Shown here piece by piece: positions 1 to 10,644 of a stretch of 64,000 bases of DNA. Position 1 is the stretch's first letter. The number at the start of each line of letters is the position of its first letter. The stretch covers positions 55,073,947 to 55,137,946 of the forward strand of contig CM047806.1 of NCBI GenBank assembly GCA_026214975.1, in the 5' to 3' direction. Under the pieces are notes generated by a model, which ran no database searches, had not been told where the DNA came from, and worked only from the letters and a program-made list of their open reading frames with translations. Both the position numbers and the translations under genes were made by a program. The DNA is from Gentiana macrophylla (Eukaryota > Streptophyta > Magnoliopsida > Gentianales > Gentianaceae).

Positions 1-1740
1 TAAGGACATATAAAGTTACCGGCTTACCGCATCTTCCATGCCAATATGCCATAGATTAGAATATGAGATACATACGATTCAGGTCCAAGTAACAGATCAC
101 AATAAGCACGGTTACATCTATTCATGGACGGACCCAAGCCCACCCGGATTTTATTTTCGGTACATAAAAAATCTTATATAACTCAGTCCTACACATTTAG
201 TGGTTTTAATCCAGCCCACCCGAATATTCTTATATTGTCCATTAGCCCACCCGACCTACAAATCCTGGTTCCGTCCCTGCATCTATTAACAGAAATCACC
301 TTCCCAGGTTACAAGAGTGTAAGATTTAATGAAAGTGAAGATGATTATTGTTTAATGATGAAGAGAGAATTACAGAGGAGAATACATAAAGAGAGACTCT
401 AACTTCCAGCCGCCCAGAAATAAAGCCATACAACGGATACGAGTTTAAAAGAGTAAACAAACATAAAGGCAAAGTCAACAAACTAAGTAATACAACCTAA
501 AAGGATCCAACTATAAATATTTATTTGATTATACACAAAGAGAAAGGAATAGAGAAGATAAGACCTTTTACCACAAGCAGAGCATTAATATAGAAACATC
601 AACTGATTATTTTAACCCATAAAACACATATCATACTTTGAACATATGACTTAACATTTATAAAAATGATTATACATACAGAAGATTAGATCCATAAAAT
701 GCTAACACAGATTCTTAACATCAAATTCGCGATGGGCTCAGATTCGAAATAGGTTTCAGACCAAGAGAAACAGATTAGTCAGAGAAAATAGAAAAGATTC
801 GATCTTGGCATCATGTCAGAACATATAAGAAAAGATGTTACCTTTTTGGCTGATAATGCAGATAGATTTCCTTTTCAGCATCAAAGATCAATGCTTTCTT
901 CATAGACTCTGCCATCTAAGCACCAAATGGCTCCAAACGCAGCAACAGCTTTATCAGACCGCACCATAGAGCCAGTGATACGACAGTTGCAGAGAAATCA
1001 GATATACAAAGCCTTATTTCGGTTTGAAGAACAGAGCTTTCTTCATGTCTGGATCATCTAATTTTCCACTAACAGTTGTAGAATCTCCCTTCTTTTCTGA
1101 ACCAAATTAAAAAACCGTTCAGATCTTTGAGCTTCAAAAGCTTGGTTTCTTTTCAAAATCTTTATAGTGACCAATAACCAAGGTCAAATTTCGAAACTTT
1201 AGAAGCTAAGAATCTCTCTCGAGCAGAACCCAGATGAAATTTCGGAACTTTAGAATCTCTCGAACAGACCCAGTATGAAATTTGAAAAACTAAAAGCTTA
1301 AATGGCTACAAAAAGAAGAATATGATGAAATTTGGGTCTAAGCGAAAGCGAAGTGAAAGAGAAACATTCGCCGGTGAGATATCGACGGCAAGACCGCGTT
1401 TTGAAAGTGGGGAAAAGTCACTAGAGAAATTTCATCGTTAAGCACAAAGCTTTTCATCGTTGAGAGGATCCTATTCCGTCTAAACGAAAGAGGGAGAGAG
1501 AGGAGACTCTCGGGGATTCATCGGTTGAATGAGGCCGCTTGAGTTTTTCAGGACAAAGAGAGGAAATTATATTTATTATTATTATTATTAGAAATAGACG
1601 TGTGAGGTATGGGGAGAGTAAATGGAAAAGAGACTAGGGTTTTCTAATTAATGGTGGAAGTTTCTAGGAAAAATTAGTTTATAGTCCACTTTTTCTCCTT
1701 AATTAAGTCTTAATCCTGCTTCAATTTTTTGTTGCATTAG
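1..1740. other. Intergenic DNA, no confident gene
   Basis: I recognise no complete gene here. The stretch at 124-270 has wording common in degenerate plant repeats (phrases like aaatcctggttccgtccctg). A TTA microsatellite lies at about 1571-1590. The bases from about 1380 to 1560, read on the minus strand, are pyrimidine-rich like a plant 5' UTR, and one candidate minus-strand exon is listed separately. Everything else is AT-rich with only short chance reading frames. Confidence 0.5.
1014..1096 (-). pseudogene. Possible terminal exon of an unrecognised gene
   Basis: On the minus strand a pyrimidine-rich tract ending in CAG precedes an open segment that reads about 27 residues and ends KKALFFKPK before a TAA at 1014-1016. 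It is highly charged and has no motif I can name. A second short open stretch (about 860-925, minus) contains a similar KKALIF run. This could be a 3' exon of a small gene or chance. There is no supporting upstream exon chain, so the call is weak. Confidence 0.2.
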
Positions 1741-2628
1741 ACACGAATAAATTCCACCGGACGCATATACCCCTATTCTCTCACAGCGTTTTTCTTTCAA
1801 TCAATACGGAACCAAAACAGGTTGTGATTCGCCGGATTCTTGTCTGAATCGCCGGATTCTCGATCATTCTTCCGATTGCCCACTCGATCGCCATTCGGTG
1901 GTGTCGGTCCCGCCGCTTATGAACTCCGATAAGAGTGACTATTTCACCTCATTCCTTCCTTCTCGTCCATCTGCACTCTTATTTCCTCGTTATTCGATGG
2001 CGTCGTCTTTTCAGGCCTTCCTCCTCATCGATGAGGTTGTCAAGGTTCACGGTTTCGCCTCTCGTCCTTTCATTCGGTTACTTGTTGCCACATGCTGACT
2101 TCAAGGCATCTCAGATGTGGTAAATTTCAGTGCTTTATATCTTTTTTCATTTTCTTTCTTTGAATAATTCGATGTATCATAATTAAGTTGCATTTTTTGT
2201 TAATGATTTCGGTTAATAGTTGCAAGAACCATAAATTTTTTTGTGAAACATTGTTTTATTAGTGTTGATGATGCTCTGTGAAGCTAAATTACCCACGTTA
2301 GATGTTTATACTGAGGATGTATTTTATGACAATTTGCTAATGCTATTCTGAGCTTTTCCATTTTGTTGCTTGAAAATTTTGAATTGTTTTGGAACTATTA
2401 AAAGAGCAGGTGAACTGGACATTATTATTAAGTAGAGTTGCAAACATTTCTTTTAATTAATTTTTTGAGTGATCCGTATCCAATTGATCGTCTAGTTTAT
2501 GAGTCTAGCTTGTGTAATAATGTCATTGTGCATGAACTCGGACTTGGCTTGGATCTGTTCTATAAGAGGTTCAATATGGACAGTAAAGCAGAAGTTAATA
2601 AGCAAGAAGCTCTGATTCATGATACAAT

Positions 2629-2907
2629 TTGGATGAATGTGTTGAAAAAGGCGAATCGGATACGTCTTTTGAAGGATTTTTCAAGAACGCAGCTGTTTAT
2701 GAAGCCAAGAACAAGTGGCCTAATGTGATTGAACCCAAGAAAAAGAAGATGCCTAAAAGAAATGATCCTAAAGAAAAAGTAGTATCGAAACATGCTCCGA
2801 AAAGAAGTAAATATGAGTGCTTGAACTGTAAGAAGACATTCAGTTCATATCAAGGACTTGGGGGACATAGACCTTGGAACAAAAAATCGAAAGGAGAGTC
2901 ATTTTGA
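2629..2907 (+). pseudogene. C2H2 zinc-finger gene relic (ZAT-like, QxLGGH type)
   Basis: The frame encodes a lysine-rich linker followed by one plant-specific C2H2 finger: the pair CLNC, then KKTFSSYQGLGGH. QGLGGH is the diagnostic DNA-contact helix of plant ZAT-type repressors, usually QALGGH. In the family the helix continues HRASH; here it reads HRPWN, so the second zinc-binding histidine is replaced by asparagine and the finger should not bind zinc normally. Only one finger is present, the frame has no good ATG (the open frame begins at TTG 2629 just after a stop), and the protein ends soon after the finger. No EAR repression motif is seen. A degraded fragment is the best reading; a divergent young gene is less likely. 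Confidence 0.6.
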
Positions 2908-2990
2908 GCCTCGACATCGATACTATTGATCACCGTCATCGCGACATCGATCGTCATCGCGACATCGACATCGATCGTGTGTGCCTTAAT
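2908..2990. repeat. ATCGAC-type microsatellite, first block
   Basis: Imperfect tandem ATCGAC / ATCGTC hexamers start directly at the stop codon of the zinc-finger relic. A second block of the same hexamer lies at 3330-3424. The period of six and the near-palindromic unit (GATATCGAT-like junctions) suggest slippage expansion. Confidence 0.8.
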
Positions 2991-3329
2991 GCAATAGATA
3001 GGCCTAGTTCATAAAGGCTTCTGAGAGTGTCTTGGCGTCTTTGAGGTTTTTGATCTACATTGTATCATCATGTAATAGATATGCCTAGTTCATAAGCTTT
3101 ATCGAACTTGTAATTCAACACTTGTGAATTCGGACATGATAATTTAGTTCTTTGAACTTGAATATCCTTCTTATAATTTGGTGATAGTTGATTGTTTTGG
3201 ACTTGTATTGATCTTCTATGTATTACCTTTTAGTCGATGTATCTATTATTTCTAAATCATAGTTTGTTGTATTGTTCTTCTATGTATTACCTTTTAGTCG
3301 ATGTACTTTTTAGTCTTAATTCAAGTGAT

Positions 3330-3424
3330 TAACATCGACATCGACATCGCATCGATGTCGTCGACATCGATACTACCGACATCGATACTATCGATCATCG
3401 ACATCGACATCGACATCGACATCT
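3330..3424. repeat. ATCGAC-type microsatellite, second block
   Basis: About 14 imperfect copies of the hexamer ATCGAC, including inverted GATGTCGTCGACATC segments able to form small hairpins. Between this and the first block, a phrase (ttctatgtattacctttta followed by gtcgatgta) occurs twice, at about 3213 and 3276, so the interval is itself built by duplication. Confidence 0.8.
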
Positions 3425-3439
3425 TGTGTTGGTGTAAAT

Positions 3440-3750
3440 GCTGCGATTAAATTCGGCTTTCAAATACTTCGTCGAAAAGGTATCAAACACGGTCTCAAAA
3501 TGAAGATAAAAAAAAATATGAACTTTGGTGAAACAATTTGATGATCAGTGTTCTAAATCAAAAGTTACGGTCGTTTATAAGAAAAAACGCTCCAGTTAAT
3601 ACAATTTTTTTTTCGGCTTTCAAAATATACGTCGGAAGGGTATCGATTTGGGCTCAAATTGAAGAGCAAAAAAACATGAATTTTGGTGAAAAATTTCGAT
3701 GATCGGAGTTGTAAATCAAAAGTTACGGTTGTTTAAAAAAAAAAACAAAC
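3440..3750 (+). repeat. Diverged tandem duplication, unit about 150 bp
   Basis: Two adjacent copies share the order ttcggctttcaaa, then a cgtcg(g)aa(g)ggtatc block, then tgaa(c/t)tttggtgaaa, then aaatcaaaagttacggt. The copies start near 3451 and 3616. They differ by many substitutions and small indels, so the duplication is old. No coding potential is seen. Confidence 0.65.
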
Positions 3751-3784
3751 AACGTAAGCAAATGTTTGTTCATTTTGTAACATG

Positions 3785-4363
3785 AATCAAATGTTTATAC
3801 GCGTCCCCTTTTAAAAGGGTTAGTTTTGTCGTCTGAAAATGTCATTCTTTTGCATTAAAAAGGAGTGTGTCCTATTTATTCATTTTGTAATTAAAAAAGG
3901 ACTTTTCCCTCATTCTCTCAAGTTTCTATGAAATATTGGGTAAGGAAACGGAATGGGGGCGGAGGAGTTTTACTAAGGAAATTAGGTTATAATGTATAAA
4001 GGCTGAAGGGCTTTAACAAATATTGGGCTCGGTTTTATGTAAAGAAGCTAGCCCAAAATAGAAAAGAGGGTAGGCCTTGGTATAATAGAAATAGAAAATT
4101 AGTATTAGTATATAATAACAAGACACTATAATAAATAATATAATAAGGTAAAATTAATAAGAAGATAATAATAATAAAGATAAGACACTTATATTATGTG
4201 ACACTAATAATAAAAGAAGATACTTGATAAATTTCAAACATGTCACAATATAACTAATTGTAAAAGTAATTATGTGATATCTATCAAAATAGATATTTTA
4301 GAATATATCAACACATTTTTCAATATACATATATCAACACATTTTTCAATATATATATATATA
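3785..4363. other. AT-rich spacer, no gene
   Basis: Long runs of A/T with ATA and TAA simple repeats, ending in the TA-rich tract at 4351-4363 next to the candidate Helitron 5' end. No reading frame or RNA gene is supported. Confidence 0.6.
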
Positions 4364-4499
4364 TCCTTATTTATATAAAAACATCAGAGTTTTGCAACAA
4401 GGGTGTACACGTCGTCTGCTTTTCGAATTAATTCGCGTTTGGGCTTTTGTTTCACATAGCCCATTAAGAGAAAAAGGGTCGGGCAAAAAACGGCCCATT

Positions 4500-4955
4500 A
4501 ATTCTAATTATTTCCATTTAGTTTAGTTAGTCAAGTAACGCATAACCCTTCTGCCATCGTCGTTCTTCACCCTTCGTCGAAGCTACTCACGTTCTCGAAG
4601 GTTCAGTCTTTCTGGAGGTGATTTTGCTTCTCTTTTCTCCTTCTCTGTGTTCTCTCATCGTTCGGACTCTTTTTTATTATCTTTGTGCTCGATTCTCGAT
4701 TTCTCGATTTCTAGGGTTGAGAAATCTTTAAAGTGCTTCATTTGAGTCTTTTTTAGGGATCTATTGATTAATTTGGTAAAAACATGGAAAGAAATGTCTG
4801 AATTGGGTCGAATTAATCATGGAGTTTCTTCCTGTAGGAGGCGGTGGGGTTTCTTCTCTTGTTTCCACGTCTCCGGAATTTGTGTTTGGCGTTTATCAGC
4901 GGGGCCTGGAATGATCTCGGTAAGCGCCCTAATCCACAATTTCTCATGAGAGGCC
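4500..4955 (+). other. 5' UTR-like and first-exon-like sequence inside the Helitron
   Basis: After 4500 the sequence becomes rich in CTTC/TCTC as in plant 5' leaders. An ATG at 4820 opens a 32-codon frame (starts MEFLPVGGGGVSS) with a splice-donor-like GTAAGC at about 4921. I cannot name the source gene. It may be the captured promoter-proximal end of a host gene. Confidence 0.3.
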
Positions 4956-5470
4956 TGCGTTTGCAATCGTCGATGGGTTCTTTTTCTGAATGACTGCTAC
5001 AAGATCATTACCCTTTCCTTGTCTTTATATTTTTTTATATTATTTTTTTGGCATTACGAAAGGACAGCTCTTTCTTCCTCGAGGGTCTAAGATTGGGTGG
5101 GATTGATACAATTTCTACCTGTTGTAAAAAACATGGAGCCTTTTGTCCTTTGGATAGTTGGAATCAGTAAGCACTATGCTTAAATCTTCTTGTTATATAC
5201 ATATTTAGGGTGAACTTTGGGGATTTTATTTTCTATTTTTATTTATTTACTTATTTATTGCATTTTCTACGCAGTGTCCTATCCCCATTCTTCATAAATG
5301 AATGGTTTCTTGCATCAAAATTCTATTTTTTATTTTTATTTTATCCAATGAACGGCAATCTGGGTGCTTTATTTTGTGTAAACAAGGAATGTGTGGTTTT
5401 GGTTATGACTAGATTTGATACCGACAAAGTTCTGACTTCTTTTTGTTGTTTTTTGTTTGTTCTTTGCAAG

Positions 5471-5919
5471 GTTTTGCATCCACACAATCCATTGCCCCGA
5501 CTTTATATTTCAACTGTACCGCTATTTTGAGGCTGATGCTCCTGACGGTAAAATTGCATTCCTCTTTTTCTGTGTGTTTAGCTTAGTATGTTTAAACATT
5601 CCTACACAGAATGTTTAGCTTCTTACAATGCTGTGTTTTTAACTTATTACATTCAATTGCCTTGCATTCTCCTTTTTCCTGTGTGTTTAAGCATTAAACA
5701 TTTTGTGTGCTAGCATTGTGTGTTTAAACATTCTTCTTATTACATAACCTTGGATTTATATATGCGTGGTGTTTAGCTTTGTGTATGTTTAATCCTATAT
5801 GTTATAGGAGTAAGCATAATAACCTTCCGCCTTAGGGTTTTTCCCCTTCTAATATGTGTATGTTTTATCCTTGTAGGTGCTTTCACGTTTTTTATCCGAG
5901 AAGGATTGCAACAAGAAAG
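5471..5919 (+). pseudogene. Two exon-like segments of an unrecognised gene
   Basis: Segment 5471-5547 is flanked by AG and GTAAAA, and segment 5877-5919 by TGTAG and GTAATT. Joined, they keep a reading frame that runs through FEADAPDG into AFTFFIREGLQQE. The splice sites and phase fit a real gene, but I do not recognise the family. The second exon exists again at 6396-6438. They lie on the plus strand in the Helitron interior, so they are probably captured exons. Confidence 0.35.
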
Positions 5920-6559
5920 GTAATTCTTACTAATCTCTTTCTTATCTACAGATTTGTTAGCTGTTTTTAGTATATTTTTGCTCTCTGCCTTATGTAGTAT
6001 TTTAATCCAGTTCTGACGTTGGGTTGTAACCTAACATTTATTATGTATATATATTAACAAATCTTTGTTGTCTTATTTTTGCTCTTTGCCCTTGGACCTC
6101 CCTTCTATCACACAGGGTTTTAAGGTTTATGGAGTTGTTTGACAGTTTATCAAAATGACATTTGATAGTTCTCAACATATTTTGTACCCTTCAAAAGATA
6201 CATGTTTAAGCATTAAACATTTTGTGTGCTAGCATTGTGTGTTTAAACATTCTTCTTATTACATAACCTTGGATTTATATATGCGTGGTGTTTAGCTTTG
6301 TGTATGTTTAATCCTATATGTTATAGGAGTAAGCATAATAACCTTCCGCCTTAGGGTTTTTCCCCTTCTAATATGTGTATGCTTTATCCTTGTAGGTGCT
6401 TTCACGTTTTTTATCCGAGAAGGATTGCAACAAGAAAGGTAATTCTTACTAATCTCTTTCTTATCTACTGATTTGTTAATTTGTTTTTAGTATATTTTGC
6501 TCTCGCCTTATGTAGTATTTTAATCCAGATTCGGCGTTGGGTTGTAACCTAACATTTAT

Positions 6560-6631
<72 letters not shown>

Positions 6632-6775
6632 CAAATCTATGTTGTCTTATTTTTGCTCTTTGCCCTTGGACCTCCCTTCTCATCACACGAGGGGTTCTAA
6701 GGTTTATGGAGTTGTTTGTGATTTATCAAAATGACATTTGATAGTTCTCAACATTTTTGTACCTTCAAAAGATAC
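5684..6775 (+). repeat. Tandem segmental duplication with duplicated exon
   Basis: Copy 1 is 5684-6201 and copy 2 is 6203-6775. Most of the sequence is near-identical, including the whole 43-bp exon-like segment with both splice sites. The main difference is a TA repeat: about 4.5 units at 6046-6054 in copy 1 against about 32 units at 6565-6628 in copy 2. Low divergence means the duplication is recent. Confidence 0.9.
6565..6628. repeat. Expanded TA microsatellite (about 32 units)
   Basis: Uninterrupted TA repeat in the second copy of the tandem duplication; the paralogous site has about 4.5 units. It is likely to be length-polymorphic. Confidence 0.95.
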
Positions 6776-7480
6776 GATTTGAACTCCAAATTAACTCATG
6801 TTGTGTCGTTCTTGAATCGGGTTTGTATGAGTTTACTTAGGTTATCAACAACAATACTCCATTAGAACCAATTGATGAAGATATCTTGCCTCCAATCTGT
6901 TTTCATTACCTTTGTATGTAGCTATGCTAATTTCTTGAGCATGCCGACGCCAAGAATCCACAGAGTAAGCTAATGCATATTTGATTACAAGTATTTTAGA
7001 CCTTAAATGCACATATCGCTCTTGGTGATATTATTTTTACAGATGTGCTAGGGATAGCCATGCATGCATATATGCGGAGACAAGTTAATGCATATTCTAG
7101 CCATTGTGAGATTCTCATAATTGACGAAAGGTGTAAAGTTGAATTACTTAACATCTATATGAACCATTCTTATGCTCATCTTTTGTATTTGTAAATTTGT
7201 AGTAAACTCCCTTGCATACTCATGATGTGGAATTCATTCGGGGATGATGAAGGGGCTGATATCTCAAAAAAAATAACAAACCAGCCCAGTGATAATTGTA
7301 ACCAATGTTAAGTCAACAACATTCCATGGTATTAAGTTTCTTTTACATCAATTTAAACAAGATATTAATTTTTGTAACCGTAGGTAAGGCTAATATTTCA
7401 TGTGTTTGTATCTTAGGACTTTCACTCAGCTCTAGAATGTATTCATGTTTCTTTATTAATCCGTTGATGAATTGGTGCAG

Positions 7481-7574
7481 GAGGATGATTATATAGTTAC
7501 CAAGCCTAGGAGGGAACGGGTGGCTGATTGGGTAGCAGAAAACGACGACCTTGTTTGGAGCTTGCAAAATCAAG
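7481..7574 (+). pseudogene. Exon-like segment, unrecognised
   Basis: The segment is preceded by a polypyrimidine tract and TGCAG, and followed by GTATTA. It reads EDDYIVTKPRRERVADWVAE and continues to SLQNQ, a charged sequence with coding-like composition. I cannot assign a family. Being on the same strand as the other exon-like pieces, it may belong to the same captured gene. Confidence 0.35.
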
Positions 7575-8352
7575 GTATTATCTCCGATCTGATCGACTTT
7601 GAGAAACTATCGAAGTTTTTCTTCATTTTAGCACTTATTTCACAGTGTATTTCAATTTTTAGTCTCAGATTTCACAGATCTAAAAAATGAAGCATGTTTT
7701 CTTCATCTGCAGCACTTATTTTGTCATTTTTTTTCTTCTCATTTCAGTCTCAGATTTCACAAATCTGCAAAAGAAAGCATGTTATACCATAATTTTCTTC
7801 TTCAGTGTGTTGAACAAAATACATTCTTAGATCTGATCCATCATGATGAGGTATTGACGTTTTTATTCACTATCACTAGAGTTATCTCTGGATTTTTGTA
7901 TTTTGATTTAGTTGTAAGTGGGGAAGTCAAATTTTAGATTTATGAGTATTGTGGTCATTTTCTATAACAAGTATGAAAATGTAAATTTTTTCATGGCTAA
8001 TCGAATCTGAAACAAGTGGAGTTGCTTGAATACTGGCCATGTTTTAGCGTTTACTGCCGGCGTCGGCTATTTCAAATGACGGATTTACACCATCGTACAG
8101 CTCCAGCCGTCTGTGATGTGTTTGATTTGACAAAAAAGGACCGGCTTTACATCTACTCGATGATGATGCAAGCTAGCAATGGATACTCTTTCAATTTCGA
8201 ATGACATATTGCAGATACATACTCTTTCTTTTTATTTTTGGGTTTCTTTTATTATTATCTTCATTTCTTTATATGGAAATTGTCTTTGATTTTGTTATCT
8301 CTTTGGTGTTCGTACAGATTTGTAGTTGTCTTCTATGTCCTTTTTTATTGAG

Positions 8353-9000
8353 ATGTATATCTTCTTTGGAACTCTGATGTTAATATTTGGAATGGGATTG
8401 TACGGATTATTCATATCCAATGTTTCTCCTGATGTCCCTCCGGCTTTTGATCGTGCCGGTCGGGGTTCTTCATTATTCGGGATGTTTGCTTTAAAGGTAG
8501 AGTCCCTCTCTTTTGCTTCTCTACATATATCTTCTCTTTTATAACAGATCAATGACATGAATCTGTATATTAAGTCTTAATTTCATGCTCATTAAAGGCA
8601 CAACAACGAATTCATCATGGCATCATACTTCGAGAATGTTGAGCTTAGATTCAACTTTCTTGAGGTCGAAAAAGTCACTATAGTGCCCAAAAATAGATCA
8701 AATGTGTTGCCACTAACGAAAAGCTCAATTTCTTCTTTCTTTATGCAATTTTTTAGCACTTATCTTTTGTTTTTTCCCTTCAAAATACAGGAAAGGCCAA
8801 AATGGATGAAATCCAGTTCACTTGATGAGTTAAAAACAAAAGTAGGACATGTAATAGTGATGATGCTTTTAGTTAAAATGTTTGAAAGAAGCAAGATGGT
8901 AACCATAGTTACTTGTTTGGATTTACTGAGTTGTTATGTATCTATTTTCTTGGCGTTCGCGTTGTTGTATATTCTTCATAATCTGCATAAATCTGATTAG
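8353..9000 (+). pseudogene. UPF0114 family gene, last two exons only
   Basis: Exon 8353-8496 reads FGTLMLIFGMGLYGLFISN and then a PPAFDRA..SSLFGMFALK stretch. After a phase-0 intron (GTAGAG to ACAG), exon 8791-9000 reads ERPKWMKSSSLDELKTKVGH, a hydrophobic MMLLVKMFERS segment and a last membrane helix, ending NLHKSD and TAG at 8998-9000. This order matches the C-terminal half of the plant UPF0114 (YqhA-like) integral membrane proteins, predicted plastid proteins of unknown function. The transit peptide and first membrane helices are absent upstream for several kilobases, so this is a 3' fragment. The two exons themselves have no stop or frameshift, suggesting recent capture by the Helitron. 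Family assignment is firm, non-function is inferred. Confidence 0.8.
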
Positions 9001-9501
9001 AATTTCTTGTTATAAATCTCCAAGATTTCTTTTATATACCACATTGATTGTTTTTGGATACATTGAAGTAAATCGTCAGTTTGTCAGGTAATATACCACA
9101 TTATTGTATGTTATGTGCACAACGTTTATGCATTTCTTTCCCCAATTTTTATGGGTTTTGCCTTCTAACATTATTGCATATGTTTGTGGTAGAACATTTA
9201 TTTATATCATGCAGTGTGGGCATCGAATGGTATTATCATAGTGTTTGCTTCTGTTTATGTCTGCTTCATATTGACCTTCTCTTCTTGCTGTACTTTTTTA
9301 ATCTTTCTATCGTGTTTGCACTGTCTTTTTAGTTGGGTAGTTCTTGCTAGGTTGATCTCGCTAGGTTCTCATACTATCAATTGTGCATTCTAAAGATCAA
9401 AACTGTATTCTCGTAAGCAGGATATAAAAACTTGTTCTTTGACGCATGACTTCATTTCATTCTCAAAATCATTTCACGAATCTTTTTCGAGGGCCGAATT
9501 A

Positions 9502-9530
9502 CCGTGCATTGCACGGCAAGCCTCACTAGT
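9502..9530 (+). other. Helitron 3' terminal hairpin and CTAG end
   Basis: Inverted repeat CCGTGC / GCACGG with a 3-nt ATT loop (9502-9516), then CAAGCCTCA and CTAG, then T. Spacing of about ten bases from hairpin to CTRR is the standard Helitron terminator arrangement. Confidence 0.7.
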
Positions 9531-9840
9531 ATATATATATAAACGCAAAACTTTTTACATACATCTATTTCTCATTTGCAAGGACAGCCTTGGTAAAGCG
9601 ATAAAAAGTTCTCTCTATGCAAACAGAAGTCTAGGAACCAACCCTTATAGAAATATAGAGTAGGACTGCGTACAATAGCGTTGAGTGGCACCAGCCTTTC
9701 CCCAGACTCATATAGGCATGATGATGTTATCCATCAAGCTGCCCTTTTATCGATTTCGTAATCTATTCATTCTTGCATCTTCACACAACAATTATAACAA
9801 AGTAACATCTGCTACACTTATCTTCAATACATGTTATAAG

Positions 9841-9930
9841 CACACTGCCCAACCCAGACTACCATAAAAGCACACTGCCCAACCAAGAAAACCATAAAAG
9901 CACACTGTCCAACCCAGAAAATCATAAAAG
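9841..9930. repeat. Three tandem 30-bp units
   Basis: Three consecutive copies of a 30-bp unit that starts CACACTGCCCAACC and ends CATAAAAG, with a few substitutions. There is no coding frame. The rest of 9530-10309 is AT-rich and holds nothing I recognise. Confidence 0.9.
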
Positions 9931-10309
9931 TACATTAGTACTCATCACCAACCATATGAAGCTTATATCGGGTTCTGAACCTCTATGGATTCATAATTAT
10001 ATCTTTAAATTGTGAAACTATTCACTTGCATTATCATATCTTCACTTCAAACAACTACTAGTTCCATCTTAAGAGTCACAACCTAGTTATTCTAAACCAT
10101 TGGTCCTAAATAGTCGACACTATCACTTACAGCTAGCTTGTGTGCCATTTCACAAACTGAGTTTATTAGGAATAATCAAGAACAGCGGAAAGATAACTTT
10201 TGAGAAAAATTGAACTTCGACAGACAAAAATGGAATGAAAAAATGTAAAAACGAGCATCCCTCAACTTTTCGCATAAAATATAAAAAAAGAGTAGACTTT
10301 TAATCTAAC

Positions 10310-10644
10310 CTCTTGTTCAAGCAGTGAAACTTTCTCGATCAGAGCCTCTTGCCCCTTCTCTCCATAGCAGCCTCATCCAAAAACTCTAACTCCCGAAACC
10401 TTCTCCAATCATCCATATTCTCTGTACTTCCAGGATCCCTTCCCTCATTCTCACTCAACACCCCCCTGGGTGGGGGCGGTTGTGAAGGGATATCAACATA
10501 CGCCACAGCCTTTCTCGTCGCCATAGTGCTAGGGTTCGAAAAGTTCATCACCACTGCCTCCGCACCGCCCCTAGCCGTTCCGGAGACATCACTCCTCGGC
10601 GTGACAGATAATCCCAGTGAGGAATTCCTATGTGGAGTAAACAT
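10310..10644 (-). pseudogene. CRWN/NMCP1-like (CROWDED NUCLEI) first exon, frameshifted
   Basis: From ATG at 10644 the minus strand reads MFTPHRNSS, a Ser/Pro-rich head with a PPPPRGVLSENEG segment, then MDDWRRFRELEFLDEAAMERR. This is the N-terminal head of plant NMCP/CRWN proteins, coiled-coil lamina-like proteins under the nuclear envelope. After AMERR the family continues D-R-E-A-L-I-E-K; here one base is missing near 10350, so the frame shifts and stops at 10339. The correct continuation (EALIEKVSLLEQE) is visible in the shifted frame up to a GT donor at 10309-10308, so the exon is 10310-10644. The following coiled-coil exons (YNMGLLLIEKKEW region) are not found downstream on this strand. 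I read it as an isolated, broken exon 1. Confidence 0.8.

Larger units (their letters stand above)
4364..9529 (+). mobile_element. Candidate non-autonomous Helitron carrying gene fragments
   Basis: The 3' end has the Helitron signature: a GC-rich hairpin at 9502-9516 (CCGTGC, ATT loop, GCACGG), nine bases, then CTAG at 9526-9529 followed by host T. A matching 5' end is TC at 4364-4365 directly after an A. Both flanks are the same kind of TA repeat (4351-4363 and 9530-9540), as expected for insertion between A and T without target duplication. There are no Rep/helicase genes, so it would be non-autonomous. The interior holds spliced-looking exons of more than one origin, typical of Helitron capture. 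The 3' end is well supported; the exact 5' end is inferred. Confidence 0.55.

Noticed and set aside
124..402. A 92-codon frame in the first 400 bases
   Set aside because: Its text follows degenerate repeat wording, has no known motif, and no codon-like pattern or upstream promoter; likely chance.
6537..6734. 65-codon frame with a long Ile-Tyr repeat
   Set aside because: It is a translation of the TA microsatellite.
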